From contig QRDG01000520.1 of the NCBI GenBank assembly GCA_012064385.1, positions 747,204 through 811,203 on the forward strand: a stretch of 64,000 nt of DNA, given 5' to 3'. A model generated the notes under the pieces. That model saw only the letters and a list, made by a program, of their open reading frames with translations, did not search any database and was not told where the DNA came from. This stretch comes from Puccinellia tenuiflora (lineage: Eukaryota; Streptophyta; Magnoliopsida; Poales; Poaceae). A program made the translations under genes and the position numbers. This document shows, one piece after another, positions 55,385 through 64,000 of the stretch (positions are counted from its first letter, which is position 1; each line of letters begins with the position of its first letter).

Positions 55385-55864
55385 CATCTCGGACCTCTTC
55401 CCCCAAATATCTTGGCGGGAAGGGCTACCACATGGCGACGAAGGAGGAGGACGGGTGCACGATAAAGGTGGAGTCCATGGACGCGGTCCATGGCAGGAGG
55501 TGGTGTCACCAAAGCTGGAAAAGCCACCGTCCAACCAGGACGGTGGGCTGGCGCCGCTGAGGTGGGGTGTGTCCCACGGTGACGTCGTCCTTGGAGGGTA
55601 GCTGCAGACGGTCCCCTTATCACCAAAGTGGCAATTCTTGGAGCTCCTTTGCTTGGTGCAGCGTTGTTGACCGCTTTATATATAAGAACGGCAAGTGTGG
55701 CGCTGCCTTCACCACGCGCTGGCGCGGTCGTCACTGCGCGCTGGCGCGCCCGTGACTCTTCGGAGGGTGCAGAGCCCATGTGCATTCTGCCGCGGAGGCA
55801 GAACCGGCTTCGTGAGGAAAGAAGCCCTCGCGAGGCTGAAAGCCTCGCCGAGCCTTTTTGCTTG

Positions 55865-55985
55865 GTCCCTGGAGATGCCCTCTCGAGAGGAGGTCCTTCG
55901 CGAGGGAAAAACCCCTCGCGAGGAGGAGAGGTCCCTCGCGAGGGGAAAAAGGCTCGCCAGGCTTGGAGAGCCTGGTCCTTAGCGA
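55865..55985. repeat. Cluster of CTCGCGAG palindromes in LTR H
   Basis: CTCTCGAGAGGAGG, CCTTCGCGAGGG, CCCCTCGCGAGGAGG and CCCTCGCGAGGGG follow each other at 20-25 bp spacing. A weaker version lies at 62915-63010 in LTR J. Confidence 0.75.
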
Positions 55986-56055
55986 AATCGTCTGAAGAAT
56001 GTTGTGGGGCCCTGGCAGGCCGGCCCGTGGTACCCAGGTTTTCACTGTGCCGACA

Positions 56056-56080
56056 GTAGCCCCGGGCCCGCGATGGGCAT
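56056..56080 (-). other. G-rich tract (polypurine tract) of element H
   Basis: Minus strand reads GCGGGCCCGGGGCTAC directly before TGTCGGCACAG. A similar tract precedes LTR J at 63103. Confidence 0.45.
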
Positions 56081-56354
56081 GCCGAAGGCCGTAGACGCAG
56101 GCGAAGCGTCGGGGGCCCAACGATGCCTGCCTGGGCCGTGACACGTGGGGTGCAACGGTTGCCCCCGAGGCCACGATCTCCTCGGCTTCAACGGGCGACC
56201 CGGTGGGGCCCGCCACGTCCTCGGTAACTGGCCGATAAAGCCTGGGCGCGGAGACAACGCCCATCACTTCTCCCATAACTCCGCTGCTCGCTTCCCCCCA
56301 AACGCCTCCTTCTTCCCAGAGCGCTCCGCCTCCAAGATACTCTTCTCTGCCGCG

Positions 56355-59300
56355 ATGATGGCGCCCAAGAGAACAACCGATCCGGTGAAGGGAAAGGCTC
56401 CAGCGCAGGCTGGCAGGCCCGCGGCGGCGTCGGGGAGCGCTGGACTCGAGGGGGCGCTGCCGAAGTCCCGCATCCACTCGGCGGCTATTGAAAAGGTGCG
56501 CCACCTGGCGGCCTCGAGCACCAACGAGCACGGTGCCACCGACATGAGACCGGCCGGTAGCAGGCTTCCCGAGGGGTACCACCGCATCTTCCTTCAAACT
56601 CTCTACGCCGGTCTTGTTCCTCCTTTCTCCGACTTCCTCCTGGGGATTTTGGAGGTGTACCAGATCCAACTCCTCCATCTTCATCCCAACTCCATCCTCA
56701 TCCTCTCCATCTTCGCCTACCTCTGCGAGGCCTACATTGGCATCCGTCCCTCGGTGGCGCTCTTCCGCAGCTTCTACTCCCTCCGGTCCACCGCGCAGAA
56801 CGAGTGGATCGGATGCATCTCCTTCCACATTGTCGACGCCAGGAGCAGGAACTACATCCCCATCGCATGGTGCGGTGAGAACTCCATCACCAAGGTGACG
56901 AAGAAGGTCGAGGACATCAAGGGGAGCAACCCTCTCCTGGACAGCTTCACACCAGAGGTGCTGTACCAGGTCATGGGGATCCTCTTCGCCACGACGGACA
57001 TCCTATCCCCCACCTGCGACGAGGCTCGGACGCTCTTCAGCTTTGTTGAAGAGAGCGTGCACGAGCACCACAGGCGCCTGCCTGTATTCGACGAATGGGG
57101 GATCGTGCCCGCAGGACACCGCGGGCCCCGCACCAACCCGTGGGCGGCGGAGTCGGAGCATATGGACGAGTCACCGGAGCCGGACGAGGTCGAAGACTCT
57201 GGCGAGGATGAGGCCTCGAGAGGCGCTAACCCCTCTGGTGAGGATGAGGCCTCGAGAGGCGCTGACCCCTCGGGAGGCTCCGTCGGCTCCCCAAGGAACG
57301 TACCGCCTGAAGAGGACCTCCAGGTGATTTCCTCCAGTGGCGACGAGGACGCCTTTCGCGTAGCTCCCTCCCGACGCACCGCAGAGGAATAGGAGGAGAG
57401 CGGCAGCAGGGGAGGACGCTGCGAGCCCCCAGCCGCCCAAGACCGTCCACGACAGGAGCGCCTCAAGAGGAGGCCAGAGCGAGCAGCCCCCAGCCGCCCA
57501 AGGCGAAGAAAAGGGTGTGGAGGATGGCCGATGAGTAAGCTTTGTTCCTTCCTATTTCATTTCGCGTTTTGCTTTCGAAACCCTCCTGAAGGATCTTCTG
57601 CTTATCTTTCTTTTCAGGAACCCTGCGGCGCCAAAGAGACGGCGGCTCCACAAGCTTGGGGAGACCGTTGGTGCCACCGCGGCGACGCCCGCGGCCGGCG
57701 AGCCGCAGCACGTGGCTACTCCTCCCGCGGGTGAGCACCATGCGGAGGAGGTGGTTGAAGAGGTGGCGCCGTCGCTAGCTCGGTCCGCCATTCCTCCCGC
57801 GCGGCAGGAGGCCACGGAGGAGGAGACGGCGGCCGAGGCCGCACGAGCCTCGGCGAGGCCGGACGAGGAGGAGGAGGTGGATGAAGAGATCATCGTGGAC
57901 CCGCCTCCGGAGGAGGAGGCTCCCACTAGAGGGGCTGACTTGCCCGAGGCCGCGGCAGGCGCGGCCACCACGGAAGGGGCGGAGAACGCCCCTGAGGAGC
58001 GGGAGGTGGAGGCGCCTCCGGAGCCCACGGACGTCGAAGCCGGGGGTGAGAGGACGCCCAGCCCCCAGAGGGCTCCTGACGCGGGCGGCGAAGGAGGCGC
58101 CCACACGAGCCCCCAGGCCGCACCACAAGCGGCTGTGAGCCCGAGGCAGGGTGCCTCGGGCGCCTCGCTAAGGATCGAGACCTCTACACCCCGCAGCGGT
58201 GCAGGGACCTTGGCGCTGCGGGAGCCGCGGCGCCACGCGGCTCGCCGCAGCGCCGTCCTCAGCCAGGCACGGCGGACGCTCGACGAGCTGGAGGCGCAGT
58301 TCGCCGAAGAGGAACTCGCCAGGGCGGAGGAGCGGGCGAGACTCGACGAGGGCTGGGCCCTCCTCCGCGAGAGCGAGGAGAGCTGCCGCCGGCAGGACGT
58401 GACGGCCCTGGCGGCACGCCAAGAGGCCATGCACTTCGCCGAAGAGACCCGCGACAGCGTGAAGCGGGAGGCGGCGGAGACCATGGAGCAGCTGGATGCC
58501 GCACGGGAGGCACTCGAGGCGGAAACTGCTTCCAAGCGACAGGAGGTTGCGGCCTTGAAGGAGCTCCGCGAGAGGCTGGACGCTCGCGAGGTGCAGCTGA
58601 CCCAGCGCGAGGCAGAGCTCACGCGATGCGAGGGAGAGCTCTCCCCCCGTGAGGTGGAACTGCGCCGGCGCGAGGAGCAGGTCCAGCAACTTGAGGCGGA
58701 CCAGGCCACCCGCGAGGAGCAGCTGAAGGCTCGCGAGGGCCGGGTGGCCAAGGACGAAGCCTCCTACGCGGAGCGCCTCGAGAAGGCCAACGCCGATCTA
58801 GCGGCAAAGCAGAAGAGAACGCAGGAGGAGGCCGACGACAAGGTCAAGCTCATCCGCGAAAATCTCTCCAAGGACTATGACGAGAAGGCCACGAAGTAGG
58901 AGGAGCGCTTCAAGGCGAAGCGCAAGGAGCTCCAGGACCGCATCAAGGGGCTCGAGAAGGAGGAGAAGCAGATGGCCTCCCACCTTCAGAGCGCCAGGGA
59001 GGCCCAGGCACGCGCGGAAGGGAGAGTCGCCGCCCTGGAGAAGGACCTGAGCAAGCTCCACCAGCAGGTGGGGCCGGTCGTGAACCACGTGGAGGAGGCA
59101 CGGAGCAATGCGGAGATCGTCCGAACCATGTCGCGTCAGTGCCAGCTCATGCTCCAAGACCTGGTGCTCCGTGCGCGCGCCGTTGGGGACCGTCTGGGGA
59201 CCGAGGTCCCCCCCTTGGCCGCAGGGGGGAGCGACGATGAGGCCGCGTACACGTTCTTCTTCGGGCAATTCCTCGAGAAACTTGAAGAGACCGCGAAGGA

Positions 59301-59601
59301 CCTCAACGACCGCGTAGTGGAGGAGACCCGCGATCTCCTCGTCCTCGCCACCTGCCGCATCTTCGCCAACCTCGCGAGGCTCCAGCCTTCCCTCGACCTC
59401 GAGGCCGTGACGGCGCCCGTCGATCATAGCAGCCACGTCGCGCTGAGCGACAGGATGCGGAAGGCCGCCGAGGAGTACGCCAAGAAATTCGACCAAGTCG
59501 AGGTTGAGGAAGACGAAGACGACGGCAAGGAGGACGCTGCGGAAGAGGAGGAACGCGCCGCCGCGGGCGACGAGGGCACCTCGGGAGGCCCGACGGCCTG
59601 A
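56355..59601 (+). pseudogene. Antisense ORF of element H ('putative gypsy type transposon' domain plus coiled coil)
   Basis: Exon 1 starts at 56355 (MMAPKRTTDPVKGKAPA). The conserved domain has EGYHRIFLQTLYAGLVPPFS, LEVYQIQLLHLHPNSILILS and YIGIRPSVALFRSFYSLRS, the pattern of PF04195 in grass Gypsy elements. An acidic tail with a twice-repeated GEDEASRGA(N/D)PSG follows, to TAG 57390-57392. A frameshifted KKRVWRMADE ends at GTAAGC (57534), and the acceptor TTTCTTTTCAG is at 57608-57618. Exon 2 (to TGA 59601) has a Pro/Glu linker, then about 250 residues of Arg/Glu/Ala-rich coiled coil, broken by TAG at 58897-58899, and an acidic C-terminus. Function unknown. It runs opposite to pol. Confidence 0.8.
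57534..57618 (+). other. Probable intron in the antisense ORF of H
   Basis: 85 bp from GTAAGC to a pyrimidine tract and TTTTCAG, bringing together ATGGCCGATGA and GAACCCTGCGG. T-rich, unlike the GC-rich exons. Confidence 0.6.
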
Positions 59602-60827
59602 GCTCCTTCCTGCGACTGGGTGTGCATGCGGCACACGCTATCTTAGCATTTTGTTTGTAGAATCCTTGTAAAGACTTTCTTAAGCTTTATTTGAACGTGC
59701 TTGGTGAATTTCGCTCTATGTCTTAGGACCCTCTCTTAGCGCTACACCACCGCCGCTTCGGTATGTGAGAGCCAGGGCTCCACAAGGCCGGGGGGTGCGT
59801 GAGGCCTCGAGAAGTAAGAGCTCCCGAGTCGCGATGCTCGGGGCTCCCCTTTAAGGCGCAAGCAGCCCATGAGGCATAGGAGAGAGAAAAGAGGCTCGAG
59901 GGACAAAAACCAGTGAAAGGAAATTTTAACCAAGTGTTTGGACTTAGCTTCGCGAGGCGTTTTTGCCTTGGAGAGGGTGTTGGTTGCTGATGAGGAGTTT
60001 TTGCCTTGGAGAGGGTGTGTTGGTTCCCTGATGAGGCGTTTTTCTTCCGAGATTGCCTGCGGCTTGTTTTGAACCTGCTTTCCTGTGTTTGGACAGATAG
60101 GCATACCCACAAGCAATACATAGCTAGATAACTCATGCGTGCCCGTAGGTTCCTTCATGTGTGTCTCGCGAGGAGAACAGGCACCAAGGTCCTTGGTGAG
60201 TTGACGTGCACGGGAGCCGGTCCATGAGTTCAGAGCTCCTTGGGAGTTGACAAGCATGAGAGCTGACCCGTGAGTTCAGAGCTCGGACTCCTTGGGTTTG
60301 AGGCGCTGATGGGATGCTCCCGAGGCACAGGCACCATGTCCAGCCCCCGCTCGCGAGATACACTGGAGGGATCATACGAGCAAGGATGAAAAGCAATAAC
60401 ATAACTGCTTACCAAAGCAACAACATATGCTGGCGCGAAGCGCAAAGGTTCAAAGTGACCTGAAACAGAGGTTCATTACACTGGCGTGGCCAGAAATACA
60501 AAATCCGCCATGTCTGGGCATGGGGTTCCACATGGAGTGGCTGAGACTCTCGCGGCCCGAGGCGACGCATGTAGAGAGAGCTCAGAGAGGGGGCCCCTAT
60601 GCGGGGGTGGCTTTGAGAGCCTGCGGTCCATCATGGCGGGCATGGGGATCCACCGTCGCCAAGGCATGGTGCTTGAAGAAGTCACCTTGCCGAGGCGTGG
60701 TGGCTTGGGAGTCTTCTCGAACGGCCCGCAGCAACGTATAGTAGAGAGGGAAGCCCGAAGTTTTTCTTCGTGGAGGATGATGGCGCGAGGCTCTCCCTTG
60801 ATGCAAAAAATTGCTCGTCGAGGACGA
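59602..60827. other. Spacer between antisense ORF and pol of element H
   Basis: A T-rich 3' end of the antisense transcript (to about 59740), then moderate-GC DNA. A tandem duplication of about 46 bp (GTTTTTGCCTTGGAGAGGGT) lies near 59957-60045. ORFs here are short and unsupported. Confidence 0.5.
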
Positions 60828-62047
60828 TCAGGGGTAGAACTTGCGCAGGTGCTGGATGTTCCAGGGGTTGGCGAAAGGGATGCCGTCCTCCATCTCGAGC
60901 CGCGCGGAGCCAGGCCTGGCGATGTGCACGACTCTGTAGGGTCCTTCCCACATTGGCGAGAGCTTGTGGAGGCCTGCCCTGGAGAGGATTCTCCTCAGGA
61001 CCAGGTCTCCTGCTTCGAGAGTGCGCGGGCAGATGTGGCGGCTATGGTAGCGACGGAGGTCTTGCTGGTACCTTGCCACTCTCAGGGCCGCATTGCGGCG
61101 GAGCCCCTCGAGCAGCAGTAGGTCGTTGTTGCGGAGTTCGTCCTGCTCAGCCTCCTTGAAGGCCAGGACTCGCGGAGAGCCGTGTGTGATCTCGCTGGGG
61201 AGGACGGCTTCAGCGCCATAGACGAGGGAGAACGACGTCTCACCAGTTGGCTTTATTGGCGTGGTGCGGATGGACCAGAGCACCGAGGGGAGCTCATCGA
61301 TCCAGTGCTTGCCGTTGGACTTGAGGCGGTTGAAGCTTCTCGTCTTGAGGCCCTTGAGCACCTCGGCGTTGGCGCGCTCAGCCTGCCCGTTGCTTCGTGG
61401 GTGAGCCACCGAGGCGTAGCAGATTTGGGCGCCGAGGCTGCCGTAGTAGGACTTGAAGGCGCCGCTGATGAATTGTGAGCCGTTGTCGGTGATGATGCGG
61501 TTGGGCATGCCAAAGCAGCAGACCAGGCTCCTGATGAATTTCACCGCTGATTTCGCCGGAATGGTGCGCACGGGTTCCACCTCAGGCCACTTGGTGAATT
61601 TGTCGATGGCGACGTAGAGGTAGCGGTAGCCCCCGAGCGCTCGTGGGAAGGGTCCCAGGAGGTCTAGCCCCCAGACCGCGAACGGCCAGGAGAGCGGGAT
61701 GGTTTGGAGTCCTTGCGCGGGTTGGTGGATCTGCTTGGCGTGGAATTGGCAGGCGTCGCAGGATTGGACGATTGCTACTGCATCTTGGAGCACTGAAGGC
61801 CAGTAGAAACCACTCCGGAAGACCTTGCTGCAAGGGTGCGTGAGGATGAATGGTGGCCGCACTCTCCGTTGTGGATGTCGTTGATGAGCTGGCGGCCTTC
61901 CTCGGCAGGGACACACCGCAACGCAACCCCATTGGGGCGCTTACAGTACATGTCTCCGTCGTGGAGGCAGTAGGACTTGGCCTGGCGAGCAACCCTTTCG
62001 GCTTCAGCATCTTCTTCGGGGAGGACTCGATTTTGCAGGTAGCTCTT
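60828..62047 (-). pseudogene. pol: Integrase (pol 3' end) of element H
   Basis: The zinc-binding N-terminus is in a shifted frame: YCLHDGDMYCKRPNG, then IHNGECGHHSSSRTLASK, with a frameshift near 61835. From there a long frame holds SGFYWPSVLQDAV and CDACQFHAK, the catalytic core (WGLDLLGPFP, IITDNGSQFI, HPRSNGQAERANAEVLKG; D,D,E), and the C-terminal region PRTLEAGDLVLRR and LSPMWEGPYRVVHI, ending HLRKFYP at the stop. There is no chromodomain, as expected for Tat-type elements. It is cut at 62048 by the LTR of J. Confidence 0.88.
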
Positions 62048-63102
62048 TGTCGGGGAATGTTCCCAGGAACTGGGGGTGTCTCCAAGGTATCGTGTAAGGG
62101 GCTGAACACGGAGTCAGACAATCCTCAATGTGCTCCGGCGACGGTGCTCGTCGGACTCGCTGCGGACGACACTGCAGAGATGGACACAGGATCTTACCCA
62201 GGTTCAGGGCCCTCTTTGGGAGGTAAAACCCCTACGTCCTGCTATGGTGTATTGCACTGCTTGGAGAGGTTCACAGTACAAGGAGAGCTTGGAGAGCTCG
62301 AGGTGGCTAACAATGGCTACTTGCTAGTCTTCCGATCTAGGGTTCGGACTCAGGAATCTTGGAACCCCTTGCTTGAGCATGCTCCCCCTCCTTTTATAGG
62401 CGTCTTGGACCTCTTCTGCCCAAACATTTGGGCGGGAAGGGTTACCACATGACGACGCGGAAGGAGGCAGGGTGGACGATAAAGGCGGAGTCCACCATAA
62501 AGGTAAAGCTCGTGGACGCGGTCCACGGCAGGGGAGCGGTGTCACCAAAGCTGAGAAAGGCCACCGGCCAGCCGGACGTTGGGCTGGCACTTGCTGAGGT
62601 GGGAGGTGACCCACGGTGACGTCGCCCTTGGAGCGTAGTTGCAGACGGTTCCCTTATCACCAAAGAGGCAATACTCGTTGTCCGCTTTGCTTGGCGCCGC
62701 TTTGTTGACTGCTTTATACATGGAAGTGGCAACTGCGGCGTCGTCGTCATCGCGCGTAGGCACGCGCGTCATCCTGCACATGGGGGCAGAGCCCATGTGC
62801 GCTCTGCCGTGGAGGCAGAGATGGCTTCGCGAGGAAAGAGCCCGGCGAGGCAAAAAGCCTCGCCGAGCCCTTCGGCTTGGTCCTTAGCAGAATTACGGGT
62901 GGCGTCGGAGACGCCTTGTCGAGGAGCGGTCCCTCGCCAAGGGAGAGAGAGACCTCGACGAGGAGAAAAGATCCCTCGCGAGGAAAAACCCTTGCGAGGC
63001 TCGCCAGGCTTGGAGAACCTGGTCCTTAGCGAAAATCATCCAGAGAATCTTGTGGGCCCTGGCAGGCCGGCCCGTGGTACCCTGGTTTCCACTCTGTCGA
63101 CA
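62048..63102 (-). repeat. 3' LTR of element J (1,055 bp)
   Basis: TGTCGGGGAATGTTCC to CTCTGTCGACA. Minus-strand TATA at 62390-62400. Related to LTR H but clearly diverged, so J is not a tandem copy of H. Confidence 0.85.
62390..62400 (-). promoter_or_regulatory. LTR TATA box, element J
   Basis: Minus-strand CCTATAAAAGG in the same position as in LTR H. Confidence 0.6.
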
Positions 63103-63411
63103 GTAGCCCTCGGGCCCGCGATGGGCACGCCGAGGCCCATGGACGCAGGCGAAGCGTCGAGGGGCCAAAGATGAATGATAGGGCCGCAACACGTGGAGCG
63201 CAGCGGTTGCGCCCGCGGCCACGATCTCCTCGGCTTCAACGGGCAACCCGGTGGGGCCCGCCACGACTCGTGAGCCGGTCAATAAAGCCTGGCGCGCAGA
63301 CTGCGCCCATCACTTCTCCCGTTACTCCGCCGCCCTCTTCTTCAAAACATCTCCATCTCCCAGAGCGCGTCGCTCCCGAAGTCTTCGTCTTCAAGCTTCC
63401 TTCCAGCGGCC

Positions 63412-64000
63412 ATGGCTCCCAAGAAGGCAACCGACGGCCAGAAGGGCAAGGCCGCGATGCAGACCAGCACGTCTGCGGCGGCGGCGCGGGGTGCCACGCT
63501 GGTGGCGGCGCTGCCGCCGTCACGCATCAACGCGGCGGCGATTGCGAAGGTGCGGCACTTGGCGGCCGCCAACACCCACGAGCTCGGCGCCACAAGCATA
63601 GCGCCCAGCAGCAGCAAGGTCGGCGCGGGGTACTACCCCATATTCCTTCATGCTTTCTACGCCGGCCTTGTCCCTCCTTTCTCCAGCTTTCTCATGGGAG
63701 TCCTTGAAGTATACCGGATCCAACTCCTCCATCTCCACCCAAACTCCATACTCATCCTCGCCATCTTCGCCTATCTCTGCGAGGCGTACGTTGGCGTCCA
63801 CCCCTCGGTGGCTCTCTTCCGCAGCTTCTACTCCCTCCGGAACACCGCGCCGAACGAGCGGCTCGGATGCGTCTCCTTCCGCATCACCGCCGCCAGAAGT
63901 GAAGACTACATCCCTATCGCGTGGCTTGGTGAGAACGCCATCACCAAGGTGAAGAAGAAGGTGGATGGCTTCCGCAAGCGATGGTTCTTTGTTAGCACCA
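63412..64000 (+). CDS. Antisense ORF of element J, 5' part (open to the window edge)
   Basis: Starts MAPKKATDGQKGKAAMQTST and stays open for 196 codons to base 64000 with no stop. It carries the same domain as H: GYYPIFLHAFYAGLVPPFSS, VLEVYRIQLLHLHPNSILIL, YVGVHPSVALFRSFYSLRN, CVSFRITAARSEDYIPIAW, ending KRWFFVST. The last part (GFRKRWFFVS) matches the usual family continuation better than copy H, which has a different sequence after its KKV. The ATG context matches that of H. Function unknown. Confidence 0.8.
   Translation, partial: MAPKKATDGQKGKAAMQTSTSAAAARGATLVAALPPSRINAAAIAKVRHLAAANTHELGATSIAPSSSKVGAGYYPIFLHAFYAGLVPPFSSFLMGVLEVYRIQLLHLHPNSILILAIFAYLCEAYVGVHPSVALFRSFYSLRNTAPNERLGCVSFRITAARSEDYIPIAWLGENAITKVKKKVDGFRKRWFFVST

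Larger units (their letters stand above)
55052..56055 (-). repeat. 3' LTR of element H (1,004 bp)
   Basis: Plus-strand ends TGTCGGAGAACTG and CTGTGCCGACA. A minus-strand TATA at 55374-55384 gives the direction. The upstream side (about 55870-55975) holds repeated CTCGCGAG palindromes. It aligns broadly with 62048-63102. Confidence 0.85.
55052..62047 (-). mobile_element. Element H: Tat-type Ty3/Gypsy, minus strand, 5' part missing
   Basis: On the minus strand it reads (from right) integrase 62047-60828, spacer, an antisense ORF (plus strand, 56355-59601), a G-rich tract, and the 3' LTR 56055-55052. This arrangement, with an extra ORF running against pol near the 3' LTR, is known for grass Tat-lineage elements. 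Element J interrupts pol at 62048, so RT, gag and the 5' LTR lie outside the window. It is inserted in the 3' LTR of element F. Confidence 0.82.
62048..64000 (-). mobile_element. Element J: second Tat-type Gypsy, nested in pol of H, runs off the window
   Basis: Same layout as H: minus-oriented 3' LTR (62048-63102), a G-rich tract, then an antisense ORF starting at 63412 on the plus strand. It interrupts the integrase N-terminal region of H at TAGCTCT|TGTCGGGG. Its pol and 5' LTR lie to the right. Confidence 0.8.

Noticed and set aside
56056..56070. GTAGCCCC as a primer binding site of a plus-strand element
   Set aside because: The TATA box and integrase place element H on the minus strand, so this is the polypurine side of the 3' LTR.
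55731..56828. 365-codon minus-strand ORF across LTR H
   Set aside because: It crosses an LTR boundary and shadows the conserved plus-strand domain, so it has no independent support.
57552..58751. 399-codon Ser-rich minus-strand ORF
   Set aside because: Shadow of the Glu/Arg-rich coiled-coil coding strand of the antisense ORF of element H.

Overview
This window is plant nuclear DNA from a grass (Poaceae). It holds nested LTR retrotransposons of the Ty3/Gypsy kind, Met-tRNA primer sites, CACTA-type and MITE-type DNA elements, an antisense ORF of the grass Tat-lineage Gypsy type, and a small island of spliced host-like genes. I see nothing bacterial, organellar or viral, and no CRISPR array, rRNA gene or tRNA gene. 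The species cannot be fixed from sequence alone. All coding regions in the mobile elements look decayed or partial, except one zinc-knuckle ORF and one ORF that runs off the right edge.

Layout. (1) 1-8038: element A, minus strand, a gag-only Gypsy element with 3.8-kb LTRs, inserted into the reverse transcriptase of element B. (2) 8039-30968: a chimeric array of one plus-strand chromovirus-like Gypsy family. It reads pol end of B, LTR, gag-protease-RT start, part of a CACTA element, gag scrap, truncated LTR, a second gag-protease-RT start, the same CACTA part, an unresolved base at 21360, a foreign scrap, RNase H-integrase-chromodomain, and LTR. The last LTR is split by solo LTR D (26785-30583), which has a perfect TTCCC target duplication. 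(3) 30969-33627: low-copy-looking DNA with two minisatellites. (4) 33628-38975: a minus-strand, seven-exon gene model with two B3-like domains. Solo LTR E (36037-38633, target duplication GAATC) sits 8 bp upstream of its first inferred ATG. (5) 39139-40904: a divergently oriented plus-strand DUF4283-like pseudogene broken by a MITE and a stop. (6) 41217-44070: a 357-bp TRIM element, a minus-strand transposase-associated-domain-like ORF, a CACTA MITE and a small inverted-repeat MITE. (7) 44666-46368: a Copia-like LTR fragment. (8) 46369-55051: element F, a young LTR element with no recognisable pol. Its main ORF encodes five intact and one degenerate CCHC zinc knuckles. (9) 55052-64000: two nested Tat-type Gypsy elements (H and J) in minus orientation. 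Each has a 1-kb LTR and an antisense ORF with the grass 'putative gypsy type transposon' domain; H keeps its integrase.

Order of events, inferred from nesting: B was present before A entered it. The CACTA entered the RT of the B family before that segment was duplicated. D entered the last LTR of the array. F entered the Copia-like LTR, H entered the 3' LTR of F, and J entered pol of H. Several in-frame stops in the old pol and gag copies are C-to-T changes at CAG or CGA codons, as expected for methylated, silenced repeats.

Most unusual items: the multi-knuckle ORF inside a pol-less LTR element (F), the phase-consistent B3-like gene whose splice acceptor is rebuilt by an LTR insertion, the duplicated Gypsy/CACTA array, and a perfect 38-bp palindrome present twice.
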